A stretch of DNA of 64,000 nucleotides from Puccinellia tenuiflora (taxonomy: Eukaryota > Streptophyta > Magnoliopsida > Poales > Poaceae). The notes under the pieces were generated by a model. The model had not been told where the DNA came from and did no database searches. It saw only the letters and a program-made list of their open reading frames with translations. The translations under genes were made by a program, and so were the position numbers. Below are positions 21,641 through 35,189 of the stretch, piece after piece; position 1 is the first letter of the stretch, and each line of letters opens with the position of its first letter. The DNA lies in the NCBI GenBank assembly GCA_012064385.1, contig QRDG01001746.1, positions 384,464-448,463 on the forward strand, written 5' to 3'.

Positions 21641-21705
21641 ATGTCAAAGTACGGTGCAGCAACAAGAGAAATGGAGCTCAGCTTAGATATATGCTGTTTT
21701 GTTCG

Positions 21706-21799
21706 AGCTACTTGGAAAACATATAAGACAGATGATGCATGATGAAGAGGATAGCTACTTGGAAAACATATAAGACAGATGATGCATTATGAAGAGGAT
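21706..21799 (+). repeat. 47-bp tandem duplication
   Basis: AGCTACTTGGAAAACATATA... starts at 21706 and 21753. The two units differ at one base (GCATGATG versus GCATTATG). Confidence 0.92.
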
Positions 21800-22463
21800 A
21801 TATATCAGAAACTGGGATTGTCTGCCCTTATCTCTCTTAATATAAATAAATATCAGAGGTTGTGATTATGATTACATCAAGTCAAAATGTTGCTGCCCAA
21901 GTAGACTACCAACAAAATATGGTCACATATCCAATACACCAAAAGATTACCCGGGCAGACGGTTACTCAACCCACTAAACACAAAACAAAAAATCACGAT
22001 ATGGTGGGTATGGCATCAACATAAACCAAGCAACAGTTGTCGTTTCAAGATGATGACCTAATTTCCTCACAAAAAAGGACATTGGGAAGGATGTACAAGA
22101 ACAGTATAAGAACCTACTGGCTACAGCAACAACTCCCGGTTTTCATTGATAACAATGGTATACATCTAATCACCTGAATTATCCTCCTGAATCATCCTCG
22201 GGTAGGACTTGTACAAATGCATCGGTACTGAAGCTGACAATAAGAAAATCCGTGTGTATATGTATTCTATATTCAATCTGGGAACTTAGAAGGTACATCT
22301 GCTCTCAGCCTGCCAGCAACCACTAGTTTGGGTTGGTGGGGTCATGCATCTTCACTCCACCGTCAGAAGACAGGATTCTACAGGATTCTGCACGGAACTA
22401 AGTGGAAGTTTTATGTTCTGAGCTTCGTAAGAAGGTTGCTTTTTTGCCCAGCATTGTAATTCG
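21800..22463 (-). other. 3' flank and probable 3' UTR of TRAPPC8
   Basis: Non-coding sequence downstream of the TRAPPC8 stop. The part nearest the gene is the likely 3' UTR; I could not fix a poly(A) site. No transposon end was recognised. Confidence 0.5.
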
Positions 22464-25400
22464 TCAGGCACCTTGAAGAACAGTAACATAGAAAGGATAG
22501 CCTTGACCACCACCTGATCTCACGTTTTCATCCACTTGTCCCCCCTCAGATGGATCTACTTTCCAGTGTAGCTCATAATTTGAAAAATTGTAGGTTCCAG
22601 GAGCAAATATACATACTTTTAGAGGAATTTTAGCACAACTGTCAGGTTTTAGATCAACTTGAGCGGAACTCAATGAACACCAAACAAACGGCGAAATGCT
22701 TTCTGATGACTGTTTCTGGGCTTGCGTCCCCTTGGTGCTTGAGATGGCCTTTATGTCATTTTCCAGCGACACATCGTACCATCCACCCTGGCTACTGGCA
22801 GATTCATGTAAAGGGGCAGCTTGATTTTGATCTGGCACACGGTCAGATGTCACCACTCTCACAGATACGTTGTGTTCTGAAGAATTGTGAATCACCAAAT
22901 GGATGTTAGCCTCACAGCAAGACTTTGAGAAATCATGAGTAATGGTCCGAGGTCCTTCCATAAGCCACCAAACAGGATTCTGACTGAGAGCACTGCAGAA
23001 GCAGATCATATCAGTATGTTCAAGGGCCAACGAAAGCCCAACAAAAATGTTACTCCCCCGAAGGTTCTAGCACTTACCTGCAATGGCATGTGTGATGAGA
23101 AAGCAGTTGTTCTGACTTGGAAGAATTAACAGTTACTGCCTTTGAGATCACAATAAAATCAAGTAGACTGCGTGGCCCCTGAAAAATAATGAAGTTAGTA
23201 CACAGGTAAGTACTCCTATTTGATTAATTAATGCAGAAGTCATGAAATATGCATACACACACCCAGTCATTGGCCACTTCTCCAGCCAAGTGTGTGTTGT
23301 GTCTAGATTAAAGATAAGGGTAAAAACCCCACCCAGCAGGATAACACTGCGAACCAACGGGAAAATAGTACATTCAAGAGGGTCTAGAATGATCATCAAA
23401 CCTCAGGGAGCACTCACCTTAGTCAACTTCCCCTGTTGGTATCTTTCTTGATAGTGGAAATCAGTTATAGGAGACCGAGAGACATCAAATACATCGGTGG
23501 TACTACCCCCAGGCGATAAAACCATATCACTTCCACAGGAACTGTCTGCAGCCTCAGTACATGAATTTGTCCCCAAGTCCTGCAAATAATCATGCATGGA
23601 AAACCATGTCACTGCCTTTGAAATTGCCAGATATGACTGGCAAGAAAAACATTAAAAAGGGAATACATCGTGCCCAACAATGTCTTGTATTCGATAGCTC
23701 ATTCAAAGAAAGCATCTCCAACCTTTATCTTGAAGAAGCATGACACAGACTGGTTTGCTGGAATTGTTTCCACAAAGCTGATGGAATCGCACGAGGGTAG
23801 CACTGAAACTGCCCATTTAGTACCGACACATGATAACTGATGAAGTGCAAATGACTCTGATAGAGTCTTGTTCATGATGTCCATGCGCACAATATACTCT
23901 TGCAATCTTGATGAGCACATACTTATAGCAAAGGATACATCAAGTGATGGCAAAACCTGTAAATAATAATTGTTTATAGACAACAAAGGAGATTCCATAA
24001 CTATACATACAGCTGCTCTGCTGCTGGCTAAGCAAAACAGACCATAAATACTGAAATAATAGCACACAACAAACAAACCACAATGTCTTCCTCCCACCTA
24101 ATCAACCCCAAACTTGAAGACACAGTTACCTTGTAAGGGCTCAGAATCCACAGTGACAGCAAAAGGATGCCGGTGCGGGAGTTAAAGAATACCCTACCCA
24201 GACAGTGTGGGTATACGTTTGGACAAGAGTAATTTGTTACCCAGTGGCATCCTATTGTCGTCTATGGGGATTGCAATTATACACACCTTATCTTGAGTGT
24301 TATAGTGTGAGATAGAAAAATAGCAGAAAATAAAAAGGTGTTTTTTTGAATAATAATTGTACAGACATCATACTAGCCTCCTATAATTTGGTCCCAAAAC
24401 ATGATAAAGAGATCAAAATTTGAAATCAAAGTATTACAGAACTGATTTCAATCCTCCTGGACCTTTGCAGAGCTGCTATAAGTAATAACTTCAGAATAAA
24501 ATTAACATAACCAGTGGCATCTAGCGATCAACAGAGACTCTCAAAGTACATCTGGCTTCTAGCAGCCAGGCATAACCAGTTTTTGCAGCCAAAAGGTATA
24601 TTTGGTAAAGAGCTGGCGCAATGATGTTATTACTGGGACAAGAAATACGAAGCCATGGAAGAGTTCCCGACTTCCCGTGAATAAAGGAACCAATACCCAT
24701 AAAAATATTTCAGTGTGTGAGCTTCACCAGGAAGCTGCTCTAAATCAGTTATTTTCTAGCCAATATGCTGGATGTCAGTAATCTTATCAAATTAAATTTG
24801 TTACATCAACTAATTGTTGTAAGAAATTGGTGCTCAAGCAGCAACTGGTGCATTCCAGTTTTGGAAACACAGATTACAAATTAATATATTGTGCAATAGC
24901 AAACAAGCTAAATAATAAACAAAAAACTAAATCAAATATTGCCAATTTACCTCCACATTGTTATGCATGCGCAATGTGCGATATGGAATGTCAGTAGTAC
25001 TCTCCATTTCATAATAGATGGACAAATAAAGGGAGAAGTTTCCAGGAGTAGCAGCATGAAACCAAATAGGCCAAGAGAATGTGGTTCCACCTTGAATTTT
25101 AATATCCTGGCAAGAAAAGAATGTAAATATTGTAAGGAAACATAATACAGATAGGATTCATATAAAATACGATAGTGCCTTGAATCACCGCACCTGAGGA
25201 AATGCAAATAGTGAGCCCTTGAAATTTTCCTTAGTACCTTCGGATGATACAGCATTGCTGTCTGATTGCACATGCTTTCTCAAGCACTGTGGGAACTCTA
25301 GGTCAAGGTCCGATGAATCACCAGGAATTATAAACCTTGGATGGCTAATGTTCATTTTTACATTCTGCATTGCGGGCTTGGGAGTGGTTAACACGCAGAA

Positions 25401-28400
25401 TGATGCTAAAACATGCAAGATAGTTAAAACCTATGCTCGTTTCTGAAGAACTGAGTTGAACAAGGCAAAGAAATGAATAAAATTATAACAATTCGGACCT
25501 TCACAGCATGTTCTGATTGGTTTCTCAGATTCAGCCTGAGGAGCTGTAAATCACCTGTAAATGCTTTTGTCGGCAAGCAATCAATATAGCCTGTAAGTTT
25601 AGGTAAACCCTGGAAGCAAAGAAATTACAGTTACTCGCATATCACCTAAACAAATATTTGAAAGAGAAACACAGACAAATGAGAACCTTGATTACAATCA
25701 GGTTGTTGTTCAAAGAACGATCGGCCCCTCTTTTCCCTTTCTTTTTTTTCTTTTGTGCGGCCACTTCGAAGTACTGATAGCCTACTACGGAATCTGATAG
25801 TGTCCACCTTATCCCAACTAACTTCAGAAAACCTACAACTTTTGGGGTCACTTCAAGTTGGACCTGGTAGAATAAAAGGAGAATTAGCCATTATCACATA
25901 AAGTTGAATAAAAAAGAAACCAATTTCAAAGGTCACAAAGATCCAGAAATATCGAAAGATACTTCTCCATCCAGAACTGAATGAGTCTTCACACACTAAA
26001 ATGTTATTAGTGAATCTACGAAAAACTGAGGTAATGATCAGCTCAAGTATTTGTCTCTTGCTACGACATCCATTGCAGGTAAAGTTGTAATATCAGAGTT
26101 CACAAGTAAAACAAACGATAATAAATCTAAGGAAGGGGGATGTGTTTCGAGGGACTACCGAGCAAAAGCATAGAATATAGATGAGCCTACATAGGCATCC
26201 TTTGCACTTGCTCTCACAATACATCCATTAAACTACTATCTGGATATAGCAAATAAAACTATCCTTGTTTGGAACTTTGGATCCACAACAGCATAACTAT
26301 ACTGGAATGCTACAGATTCATACTAACTACATTTTTTGCTCACATAATTACTACAAAAAGAAAAACTTGGATATGCTATGGACAAGCTGCATGGTGATTG
26401 GTGAAGACCTATTTTAAAGCGTTTTTTACTTGATGGTGAAGACATACTAGCGAGATTCTTCAAGGCACCCAGATATTGAGTACAGAGGCTTACTCTTTTA
26501 GTTTCACCTCCTCCTAATACAATGTCAAGCTTCGATACTGTGAATTTATTTTCATCACTTTCAAATCTGTAGTGTTCAACCAGAAACAACAATGATGGCC
26601 ATGAGAACCTTGGGAAGAATCAAAGATATCTACATCACTAAACCTCAATAATTAAGGGGGAAATGTTACGTCGAAATAGAAGGCTTTGTGTTAGCCATAT
26701 CTTCCTCAGCAGCTTTTGTCAATGCCCCAGTCTCTGCATGGCAAACAATCCATTGATGAACAATATAATTTCTCTATATATGGAGCTCTTAAGAAAAATC
26801 TTCTACTAAAAGGAAGAAAAATCAAATACCCGCACTTGAAGCGTCCAAACTGGTGGAAAGCTGGCATATAAGAGAGATGCCAGACACATTAACAGAAATT
26901 TGTAAGGGATTCTTAAGCTCAACGTTCAGTTTTACTGCTTCTGCAATCAATGAAAACAAAGATTCAGAACTAAAATATTACGAGATGCTTCAAATGGCTT
27001 TAGAGGGACTATATCATATTGTTACATTCAGATTTCCCTGAACTTTATCCCTGTCTGTTTGTTTGTTGAATAAATTACTTACAACCTATGCTCAAAAGTC
27101 ACCAGAGCAAGGTTAATAAAATATGAGCCCAGGGTTCAGGTTCACAAACCCATAATACCATAACTCGGACCCACCCAACACCCTCCCTCTTAAGAAAAAG
27201 GAAGAAAGCTTTTTCGGTTCAATATTCCATCCCCAAGGTACGGTTGGTTTAACAGATGACCATCCATGACTAGCCGAGTAGCCAGTTAGAACCATCAAAT
27301 GGTTTTTTAGCAAAAGATGAACAAAACATATCCTTTTATAGTTAGTGATTCCTATATTAGTAGGCTTTTCTTTCAAGTGAGGTGTGGTCTACACTTCAGC
27401 TGCCAGCTACCGGCATAAGGAGGGCAAATGGAAAATTCTACCCAGTCAACTATAAATTTTTTTAAAGAGAGGTCAGGGTGAAACTATGGTTCATTTCAAG
27501 TGATTCCACAAGGGTTGTACATATTTTCATATATTTGAAGTGACCAGATGGGACATGTCTAGTACGAACAAATTTGAGTGTAATAGCACAAATTACCACA
27601 TGGACTATCAGATGAGAGTATGCAAAGGTAACTACAGCTAATAACTGGCTGCGACAATGGATTTTATCTGACTGGACGTGCTAGCTAATCTGAAGACGCC
27701 AGGAGAAGAGATTTAGGAACGTTCAGCTGCTTCCTGCCCCAGTTCGGGCCCATAGCTACACTGGTACTACTACTGCTGGCCCAAAATTAACAGGATGTTC
27801 CAATAATACGACAATTTAGCCGTATATGAGAGGGTAGGCGCCCTTATTAATCACTTGCCAATACATGATGACTTTACTCAGAAAGTTGCAAATTGTGTTA
27901 CCCTTAAGTCCCTTAAAAATGATTGGTAAATTATTTATCCAATGGTAGACCTGGAACATTTGCACAAATATACTCAAAGATGACGTACCCATTGGACACC
28001 ATGACTAACTATTCTCACATTCCATATGCAGTCAGCTGTTCAGGCAACTATGCATGAACACCAAATCTTGGTTCTGCTACGGACAGTTGTACAAATATTG
28101 AAAAAGGTCGTTGTCGTTACCTCCAGCAACACAAACACATGCCTTGTTATTCCTAAAAGGAGAAGATTTCGGCTGAGTATCCAGCCAGTTAGTTCTGACA
28201 ACAGATGATGATGGGATCAATGCTTCCTCCAGCTCATGCCAAATGCTTTCATTAACATCAACCTGTTATATACAAGGCAACAGATACAAGTTAAGAGTGC
28301 TTTCATTTTCTATCAGACAAGCACGGAATTATTAAAAACTTGGTTAACGTTCATGAAAAAAAAGATAAATGCATAATGATATTTGCTAAGAAATAGCCAT

Positions 28401-31400
28401 AGGACTAATTTTATTAGAATATAGGAGAAGAGAAAACACCACAGATTCAATCTTTGATTACTCCAGAAATGAAATGGTGGACAATTAGAAATATGCATGC
28501 TATAGCTGTGATGACGTTACATCTGCATTTGATGCATACGTGCGATGATCTTCATGTACAACTCTGAGTGATGACATGTTGAAAACAGGAAGTTGAAGCT
28601 TGTATACGTCAAATTTTTCCCCAGTACTCTATAAACAAAAGAAAACACTGAATTAGCACCAAAAGTTCGGTACAGAGGATGCAAATCATAGTCGGGCTGG
28701 TCAATAACCTGAACAAAATGGAAAAAATCATTGAGGAATATGCTTTGTGTTGTAAGCGACTGATGGCTACAAGCAATGACCTCCAGCAAGTGCTTGATAG
28801 CTACATCAAATATCCCAAGGACACCATACCACCTAATTCACACAACAAGTGTCAGAGATAGTTTACATGCAAGGGTAAAGTGAGCAGAAGATCAAACACA
28901 CAAGTACCTCCCAACATTAAAATGTACATGATTGTTGATGTAACTCCAAGGATTTTGTTTGTAGACAAATAGAGCATTCCGGTATGCCCTAACAGCATGT
29001 TGTTTCTGCGTCGTTAAGGAATAATGCTCATTATTAAGTCAACTTATGTAGCATTATAAAATGTCATTGCATGGAGGATTTTTAATATACACCTGCTCAG
29101 CCAAGTAGTAACTATTGCCAGCTAAGATTAGGTGAAATCCGTACTTCCGAAGCATACGTGGACTTGACAACAAATAGCAACAAGCAGCTTGCTCAAGCAG
29201 TACAGCAGAGTGCAAGGAAGGTTCCTGAATAGTAGAAGTTTCCATCATCAATAAACGTGACAAACTAAAGAAAACTGTACAACAAACAAGTAAACCATTC
29301 TGCACGATTCCAGGTATACCTCATTTGATATGCGAAAATACACCATCGATGCTTCCCTGTGTTGTCCTCTTGTTTTAAGCATTTCTGCCCACCAAAGGCC
29401 ACATCTAGTAGCATTTCTCTGCCCCGAAGATCCAATTCTCTGCAAATATGAATGAATATGTAATGGCATTGTGAAATAAGAAGATCAAGAACAAGACCAA
29501 ACAAGTGGCGCAAAATGGACACTGATAATTCAAAACCAATAAACCGAAAAAGGAAGTGAAGTAACACATATGGATCAATTCCTGCTTGAGTTGTCCCCGA
29601 AATGCTTTAAAATTCATTTCTATCATGCAAAATTGCAAAAAAAAATATGCATCCGATTTCTTGAAACTCTTCAGAGTTCAAACTTTCGCTGCACTATGCC
29701 CACACCCTACCACCCACTGACACACGCACACCCAAAAGCAACAAAGAGAAAAGTAAAGGCTTTCAGTATATATCATGATTTCACAAAAAATAGAACACAT
29801 ACGGAGAAGACGGAAGTCTAATCTGGTTTGGCATGTCTGTTTTGGGCTCTGGTTATCTGCTTTGAGGAAGTTTACTTATCGCTGTTACCGACAACTTTAT
29901 CTTGTATGGGAGCAAAAAGACAAAAGAGTGCCAGGCACAGGTTTCTGGATTGATTCAATGGGAACTCCCAAATGGTCATTGATACTTGCATTGTTATACA
30001 AGGTTCGCATAAGTATACATTTGTTCCATGCAAAATGGAATTAGAATTCCTTTTACACTGTCTTTATAGGTTCTCGGTATCTGTGTGAACAATGAGCACT
30101 AGGCCTCTAGCAGAGAGCAACAAATGTTGTACCGATGGATCAACAATGTTAAGCAATAATCTTTTGTTCATGTGTGGAAACCTAGAAGTGCAGTTCTAAA
30201 AAAAAATCCAGGAGTGGTCTCTCTTCAATGAATTGGACCTTTCTTGAAGAAATAATGAATATATATAAATACCAGATATGTAGTGAAGGCATTTTCCATG
30301 CAATATTCAGCATCCTTCCTTGACTGATCCAACATGAAATAGCAAAGTCCACTCATCTCCTACAAAAGGCACAGACACATATCATGGGAGCGAATATCTA
30401 GTATAGATAAATAGTGGGTTATCACAATAGTTTTGTTTCATTATTCATTGGAAAGCAATTCAGCAACTCTGCACTGTGCAACGAATTTGGAAGCATATCA
30501 TCTGGTCTATCTTATGAGGCCTAGCCCCTCATAAATTATTTTTATGCTAAAGAGCACATCTTGTTTGACCAAAACTGTAACCAGGATATATCGTTGAGAG
30601 TGCCATTATAGTTGTGCATTTTATTGAAACAGAAACATTATAAATGATATATGTATCCAGGTAAGCCTGGCAATTTGACCCATGGGTACGTCCGCCCATG
30701 GGCACCCGACCCGAATGGGCAGGGTATGGGTCGCTATTTTCACCCATGGGTCCTGCCCATGGGCGACCCGATTAGTCGTGGGTAGGGTATGGGCACACTC
30801 TCATACCCATGGGCGACCCAATGGATCACCCGATTAGCTTACATGTGGGCCATGTATTAGTCAGTAGCACCACAGTAGCACACCTTCACGTCTACACCCT
30901 AATCAGCTTGCTTCTATTAGACGTTATAATAAAGATTGCCTTGTTAATCGTTGTAAAAATGAGGCCCATAAGAGAATTAAATAGTAGCGTAGGGTGCCTG
31001 TACTCGGTGACCAGCTGGGCCTCAAAGCTTGAAGCTTTCTGAACGCATCTATGCATGTGTGCAGTATTACGACGCCAAACAGTCGAACCACTTTAGTCCC
31101 ACCTCGCGTAGTCAAGCGCATGAGAGGAGCAGCTCTGCCTATATAAGAGACTGGGACTCGGTAGCATTCTACCAAAATGGATGCTCCTCATAACTCGTGA
31201 GTGTACAGGATGCAAAATAAATAAATAGGCAGACCCGATGGGCACCTGCAAAGTAAAATAAATAATTTTGTTGTGCTGTCCACAGACTCGATGGGTGACC
31301 CGTCGGGTCGGGTGACCTGTCGGGTTCGGGCATGGGTCTCAAACCAAACCCATGGGCAGGGTCGTGGGCACAAACCTTTGCCTATTTGTTATTCGGGCAT

Positions 31401-34400
31401 GGGTCTAAAAGAGCTAGACCCGGTCAAACCCGACCCGATTGCCGGGCTTATATCCAGGCATCAAGTTGATAAAAATAAGTTGAAGCAAGCACCTGAACAC
31501 CAGCAAAACGTTTCCAAGCTTTGTCAAGCTTATAATCTGTCGAAAGCAATCTGTAATTGGACAAAGCAAGCTCATAGTCCCGCAACATGAAAGCATAGTC
31601 ACTGAGAACTCTGATCTGCGACTCTATGGAGGTAAATGTATACCTGTTCAGAAAATTAGTGTTACAGCAAATAGACAGGCTCGGATAAATAAGGTAGGAA
31701 GTGTAAGGCTGTCATAAATACTTGCATTTGGCCATTCGCAGCTTCTGGGACATCATCTCTCTTTCTCCACCACAAGTTCTTTATCTGATTTCTGAAGCCC
31801 TTTCTCGTTGTAGCTACCTAGAACAACACCGAATCTTACTAAAATTATATCTGAAAATGTTAAATATGTAACAATATACCTGCTGATTGAGTACACGAAT
31901 CTTTTGCTCCATGTAGGGAATGATATGATTAGAAGCAAAATCTTGCATGAAATCCTTGATCTGATAAAGAAACAAGCTCAGGAATAAGTATCTTACCATG
32001 TCTGCCAGTTAAGAATGCTTGCATGTAAAACTAAACCCTACAAAGGATGAAGGCCATCAACCTAGTACTACTCCTTGGCATCAGTGCCCATAAAAACCTT
32101 AAACAACTAACTAACAAGTCGGTTTCTCACTATAACTGTCAAAACTCAACAGTCCTTCAACCCACCCAACAACATTCCTAACTGATGAGTTGGTAAATAC
32201 TGTGAAACAGTTGAACAAAGTTGCTGACATTTTATGTATCTGTAAATGCTTAATAGAGATTAAAGAAGCAGATGACTTGATATTACACTATATGCTTCAA
32301 TACCTTATTCAAATCATCCATGTTAAGGAAACAAGCTCCTTCATGATTGTGTAAGCCATGAGCTTTCTGCAGTTAGTCAAGAAAAGATTATAAGTAGATT
32401 GCATACATACTGAACTACATACACATTAATGTAATTTAATCAATAGTAATTCAGTGCGCTTACATATGGTAACCACAAATTATCAGCATCACTGCCATCT
32501 GCTTTCGTAGAAGAGTTAATACACAGCAATTTACAATCATTCAAACCAAGGGTGCTCCTCATTTCCGCTAAGATGTTCACAGCTCTTGAAATAAGAAGTA
32601 ACACAGGTCAACAAAAGAATGTATAGAACCATAACTTAACAAAGAAGTTGGCAAACCAGCACATGCAGCAATTGAGAAAAGCGAAATAAAAATCAATACA
32701 TTGAAAATATCACACCATACAAAATGACATGCATTTTGATGTGATCATGAAAGTAAAAAAGTGTGCTGCACTTTGGTTACCAATGCAAGCAGTTAAGACA
32801 TCAGCTATTACCTTAAGCGCATGTTCTAACGCAAATAAGCATAACCATGGGCCCAAATAGCGTATTTTCAATGGGGCTTATATGAGGACATTATGCTCTA
32901 TTTGGGAGGTTGGCTTTCCTCCAGAAGCTTTCTTAGTTAAGAGGCTTCAATTTCCCCGTACAAAGGGGGCTTAAAATTCTCTGAGGAGTCGAGAAGCGAC
33001 ACTTGGTTTATGGGGGCCAAGCTTGATGGGGGCTTAAGCTTCTGATGGTATTTAAGATTGAGCAAAACGGCAGCAGCACCGACAGCGGGGGCCTTAGCCG
33101 CCTGATGAGCATAGAGCTCATATTATCTGGGAACAAGTTGATTTTAGCTTATATAGTTCACAAGGAGGTTGGGGATTTGAATCTTATTTTCCTAATAGTG
33201 ATAGTCCGTAGACAAGCGGAAACCCAATGTTAAGTGCTCACGTTGTATACATAGATTTCATCTTTCAATAAAGTCTTATATGTGATTTAAATAATGGTAC
33301 AGGCCTACAGGGTATGTTCTAATGTCAGGAAAAAATGTATCAAAACAACAGAACATGAATTTAAACACTATAACTCGCTTCTCGTCTCAATCTTAAATAC
33401 CATGATGCTTTTATCAGTTCACAAGATGTTTTTACCAGTTCTGGAAGAGTTGTTGCATGTAAGAAGAAAAAAAATACTAGTTAGGAACTTAGGATTTCAC
33501 AATAGTACGTTTCAAAAATGCAAGGAGGAGAGTTTCTTTATCATGAGGAGAAAAGAATAATACATCTCTTGCGGTCCATCTTGTTGGTCGTGAAGTACAA
33601 GATAGTGCTTCAGAATCTGGGGGTCCATTATGCCTTCATTTAAAAGAGAAGGCAACTGATTTGCGTTAAACAGATCAGTGAACTTGCTGATTGGCTCCTT
33701 GTCTTTTGATGAAACAACTAATAGACCTGTTAACAATAATCAAAGCAAATCAGGAAGAATAGACACTCTAAACAAAAAGAAGTGAGAAGAGAAAATTCCC
33801 GAGTCTCACATGCCACAGGGTGGTCAAAGGTTTCATGGTCCGAAAAGGAGAGTGTCCGTATTAGCTCTCTGTTGAACCTCTTAATCCACGAGGGGCACAA
33901 CTCAGCTTCAGGCTCTGGGATTAGGCAGAAAATGGGATTTTATGAAAAATGGAACCGATAAACAACAAACAGCAATTATATGATTGAGCCTGATGGATAT
34001 AATAATCTACTCCCTCCGTAACTTAATGTAAGACGTTCTGATAGTTTAAATTGAGCTGGTCCAACGTCTTATATTTAGTTACAGAGGAAGTACTTGAGTA
34101 AGACATGATGCAACCATGGAATCACTCAATTAGATACATCAGATCAACAACCAAACTGAGGTTAACAGCATGTTGACACAACAAAAGTAATGTTGACTAC
34201 TTGTTCCCAGACACCCAACCAAGAAAAAACTTACTTAGGCAAAACACACAGGGCAGTAGGCATCAGATTATACTTCCCACACCATTGCAGGCAATTTGAG
34301 AAATATATATTGTAGCATGCATGCTCTCCATGTGTACTCACTCTCTAATTTTACTACAAAGTAATCACCTGATGCTGGCATGGAACTGTAACATTTCGAG

Positions 34401-35189
34401 GAAATGGTTGTGGCTGCTCGTTAAACACTATAGCTTGCTCGATGCTTATATATTCATGTAACATCTTAAAGGTTAGAAGCTTAGAATCTAGCTCCACCAT
34501 GTTCATCTTAAAGGTTAGAAGCATTAATACTGTTGTCTGAACAATCTAGCAGCCCGATCATAAAATTCCAAGTATAGTCCCATCATTTTGATCAATACGA
34601 AAATATGTGCAAGGGCTGTCAGTTTCTTACTGTTGAGTACATCTTCCAGCTGTGGTGGGTCTGAAAGCAAATCCGGAAGAGCGTTCTCGTTGGCCTCGGA
34701 AACAACCAGCTTAATCCTCCCATCCGCAACCTGTTCCAACACAAGCATGATCATCATCAAACACATGGAACAGCATGCATATGACGAGTCTAGAACACAT
34801 TCCATAAGGTTCGAGAATCACCTCATGGTCCTGCTTCCGTACGTCCGAGGCGTACACCATCCGAATCTTAAACATTTGCAGCCTGTAAGGCTGGTCACTC
34901 GCTGTACGCACGGGCACTGCTCAAACCGACACACACAAACTCCCCGTGAGGTCACAGAACCGAATCAAAAACGAAATGCGAAGAGCATTGCACAGAACCA
35001 GCTGGAGCTGGCGTCGGGAGGCGCATCACCGTCGATTTTTTTGAAGAGGGAGAACGGGGAGAGCATGTCGACGAAGCTGAGGCCGCTCCTGCGGCACGAA
35101 GCCTCGGCGAGCGGGGTGGTCAGCACCATGACCACCGGGGTGACGTCCTCGAGGAGGAGCCGCCCCAGGTAGCTCCGGAGCGGATCCAT
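22464..35189 (-). CDS. TRAPPC8: TRAPPC8 / TRS85, trafficking protein particle complex III subunit (1290 aa, 28 coding exons)
   Basis: Role (family knowledge): TRAPPIII-specific subunit; TRAPPIII activates Rab1/Ypt1-type GTPases at the ER-Golgi interface and in autophagosome formation. Coding exons in transcript order: 35189-35030, 34916-34822, 34730-34631, 33914-33810, 33726-33564, 32584-32464, 32366-32304, 31960-31880, 31817-31726, 31643-31493, 30359-30273, 29439-29320, 29224-29093, 29005-28908, 28832-28709, 28628-28521, 28262-28121, 26940-26830, 26733-26670, 26608-26494, 25863-25687, 25609-25499, 25364-25194, 25106-24951, 23956-23723, 23579-23418, 23178-23078, 22992-22464. They sum to 3873 nt with no stop before the end. 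The start MDPLRSYLGRLLLE and the segment DYAFMLRDYELALSNY are typical of plant TRS85. Residues to about 600 form the helical Trs85 region; the C-terminal half looks like the beta-sandwich repeats of the family. A basic tract (about 782-790) lies in exon 21. All introns are GT-AG except intron 9 (GC-AG). Intron 3 carries a Stowaway and intron 10 a hAT MITE. It appears intact. Confidence 0.94.
30662..31450. mobile_element. Non-autonomous hAT element (789 bp) in TRAPPC8 intron 10
   Basis: Ends TAAGCCTGGCAAT...ATTGCCGGGCTTA with the perfect 8-bp TSD TATCCAGG (30654-30661 and 31451-31458), diagnostic of hAT. The subterminal regions are full of GACCCATGGGT and CCCGA(C/T)CCGA units. There is no transposase. 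It belongs to the same family as 46684-47435. Confidence 0.92.
31644..31725 (-). other. GC-AG intron (intron 9 of TRAPPC8)
   Basis: Exon 9 ends ...CCAAAT and the intron begins GCAAGT (31725-31720). It ends CAG, and exon 10 begins GTATACATT at 31643. Using the GT six bases further in shifts the frame and loses the conserved MYTF-type junction. Only the GC donor keeps frame. GCAAGT is the usual consensus for GC donors. Confidence 0.85.
32780..33260. other. Unassigned GC-shifted insert-like block in TRAPPC8 intron 5
   Basis: Within intron 5 (32585-33563) this block is less AT-rich than its surroundings, with several GGGGGCTTA-type motifs on the plus strand. I found no convincing terminal repeats or TSD. 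It may be an old transposon remnant. Confidence 0.3.
34010..34090. mobile_element. Stowaway MITE (81 bp) in TRAPPC8 intron 3
   Basis: CTCCCTCCGTAAC...GTTACAGAGGAAG with flanking TA (34008-34009 and 34091-34092). It is short, and its right end has drifted from the consensus. Inner arms pair (TAAGACGTT and its complement). Confidence 0.85.

Noticed and set aside
27113..27376. 87-codon minus-strand ORF in TRAPPC8 intron 17, looks like a retained exon
   Set aside because: Flanking exons 17 and 18 join in frame without it, and its sequence does not resemble TRAPPC8.
30662..31450. Satellite-like or telomere-related repeat in the TRAPPC8 intron
   Set aside because: Defined ends and a perfect 8-bp TSD make it a hAT MITE.
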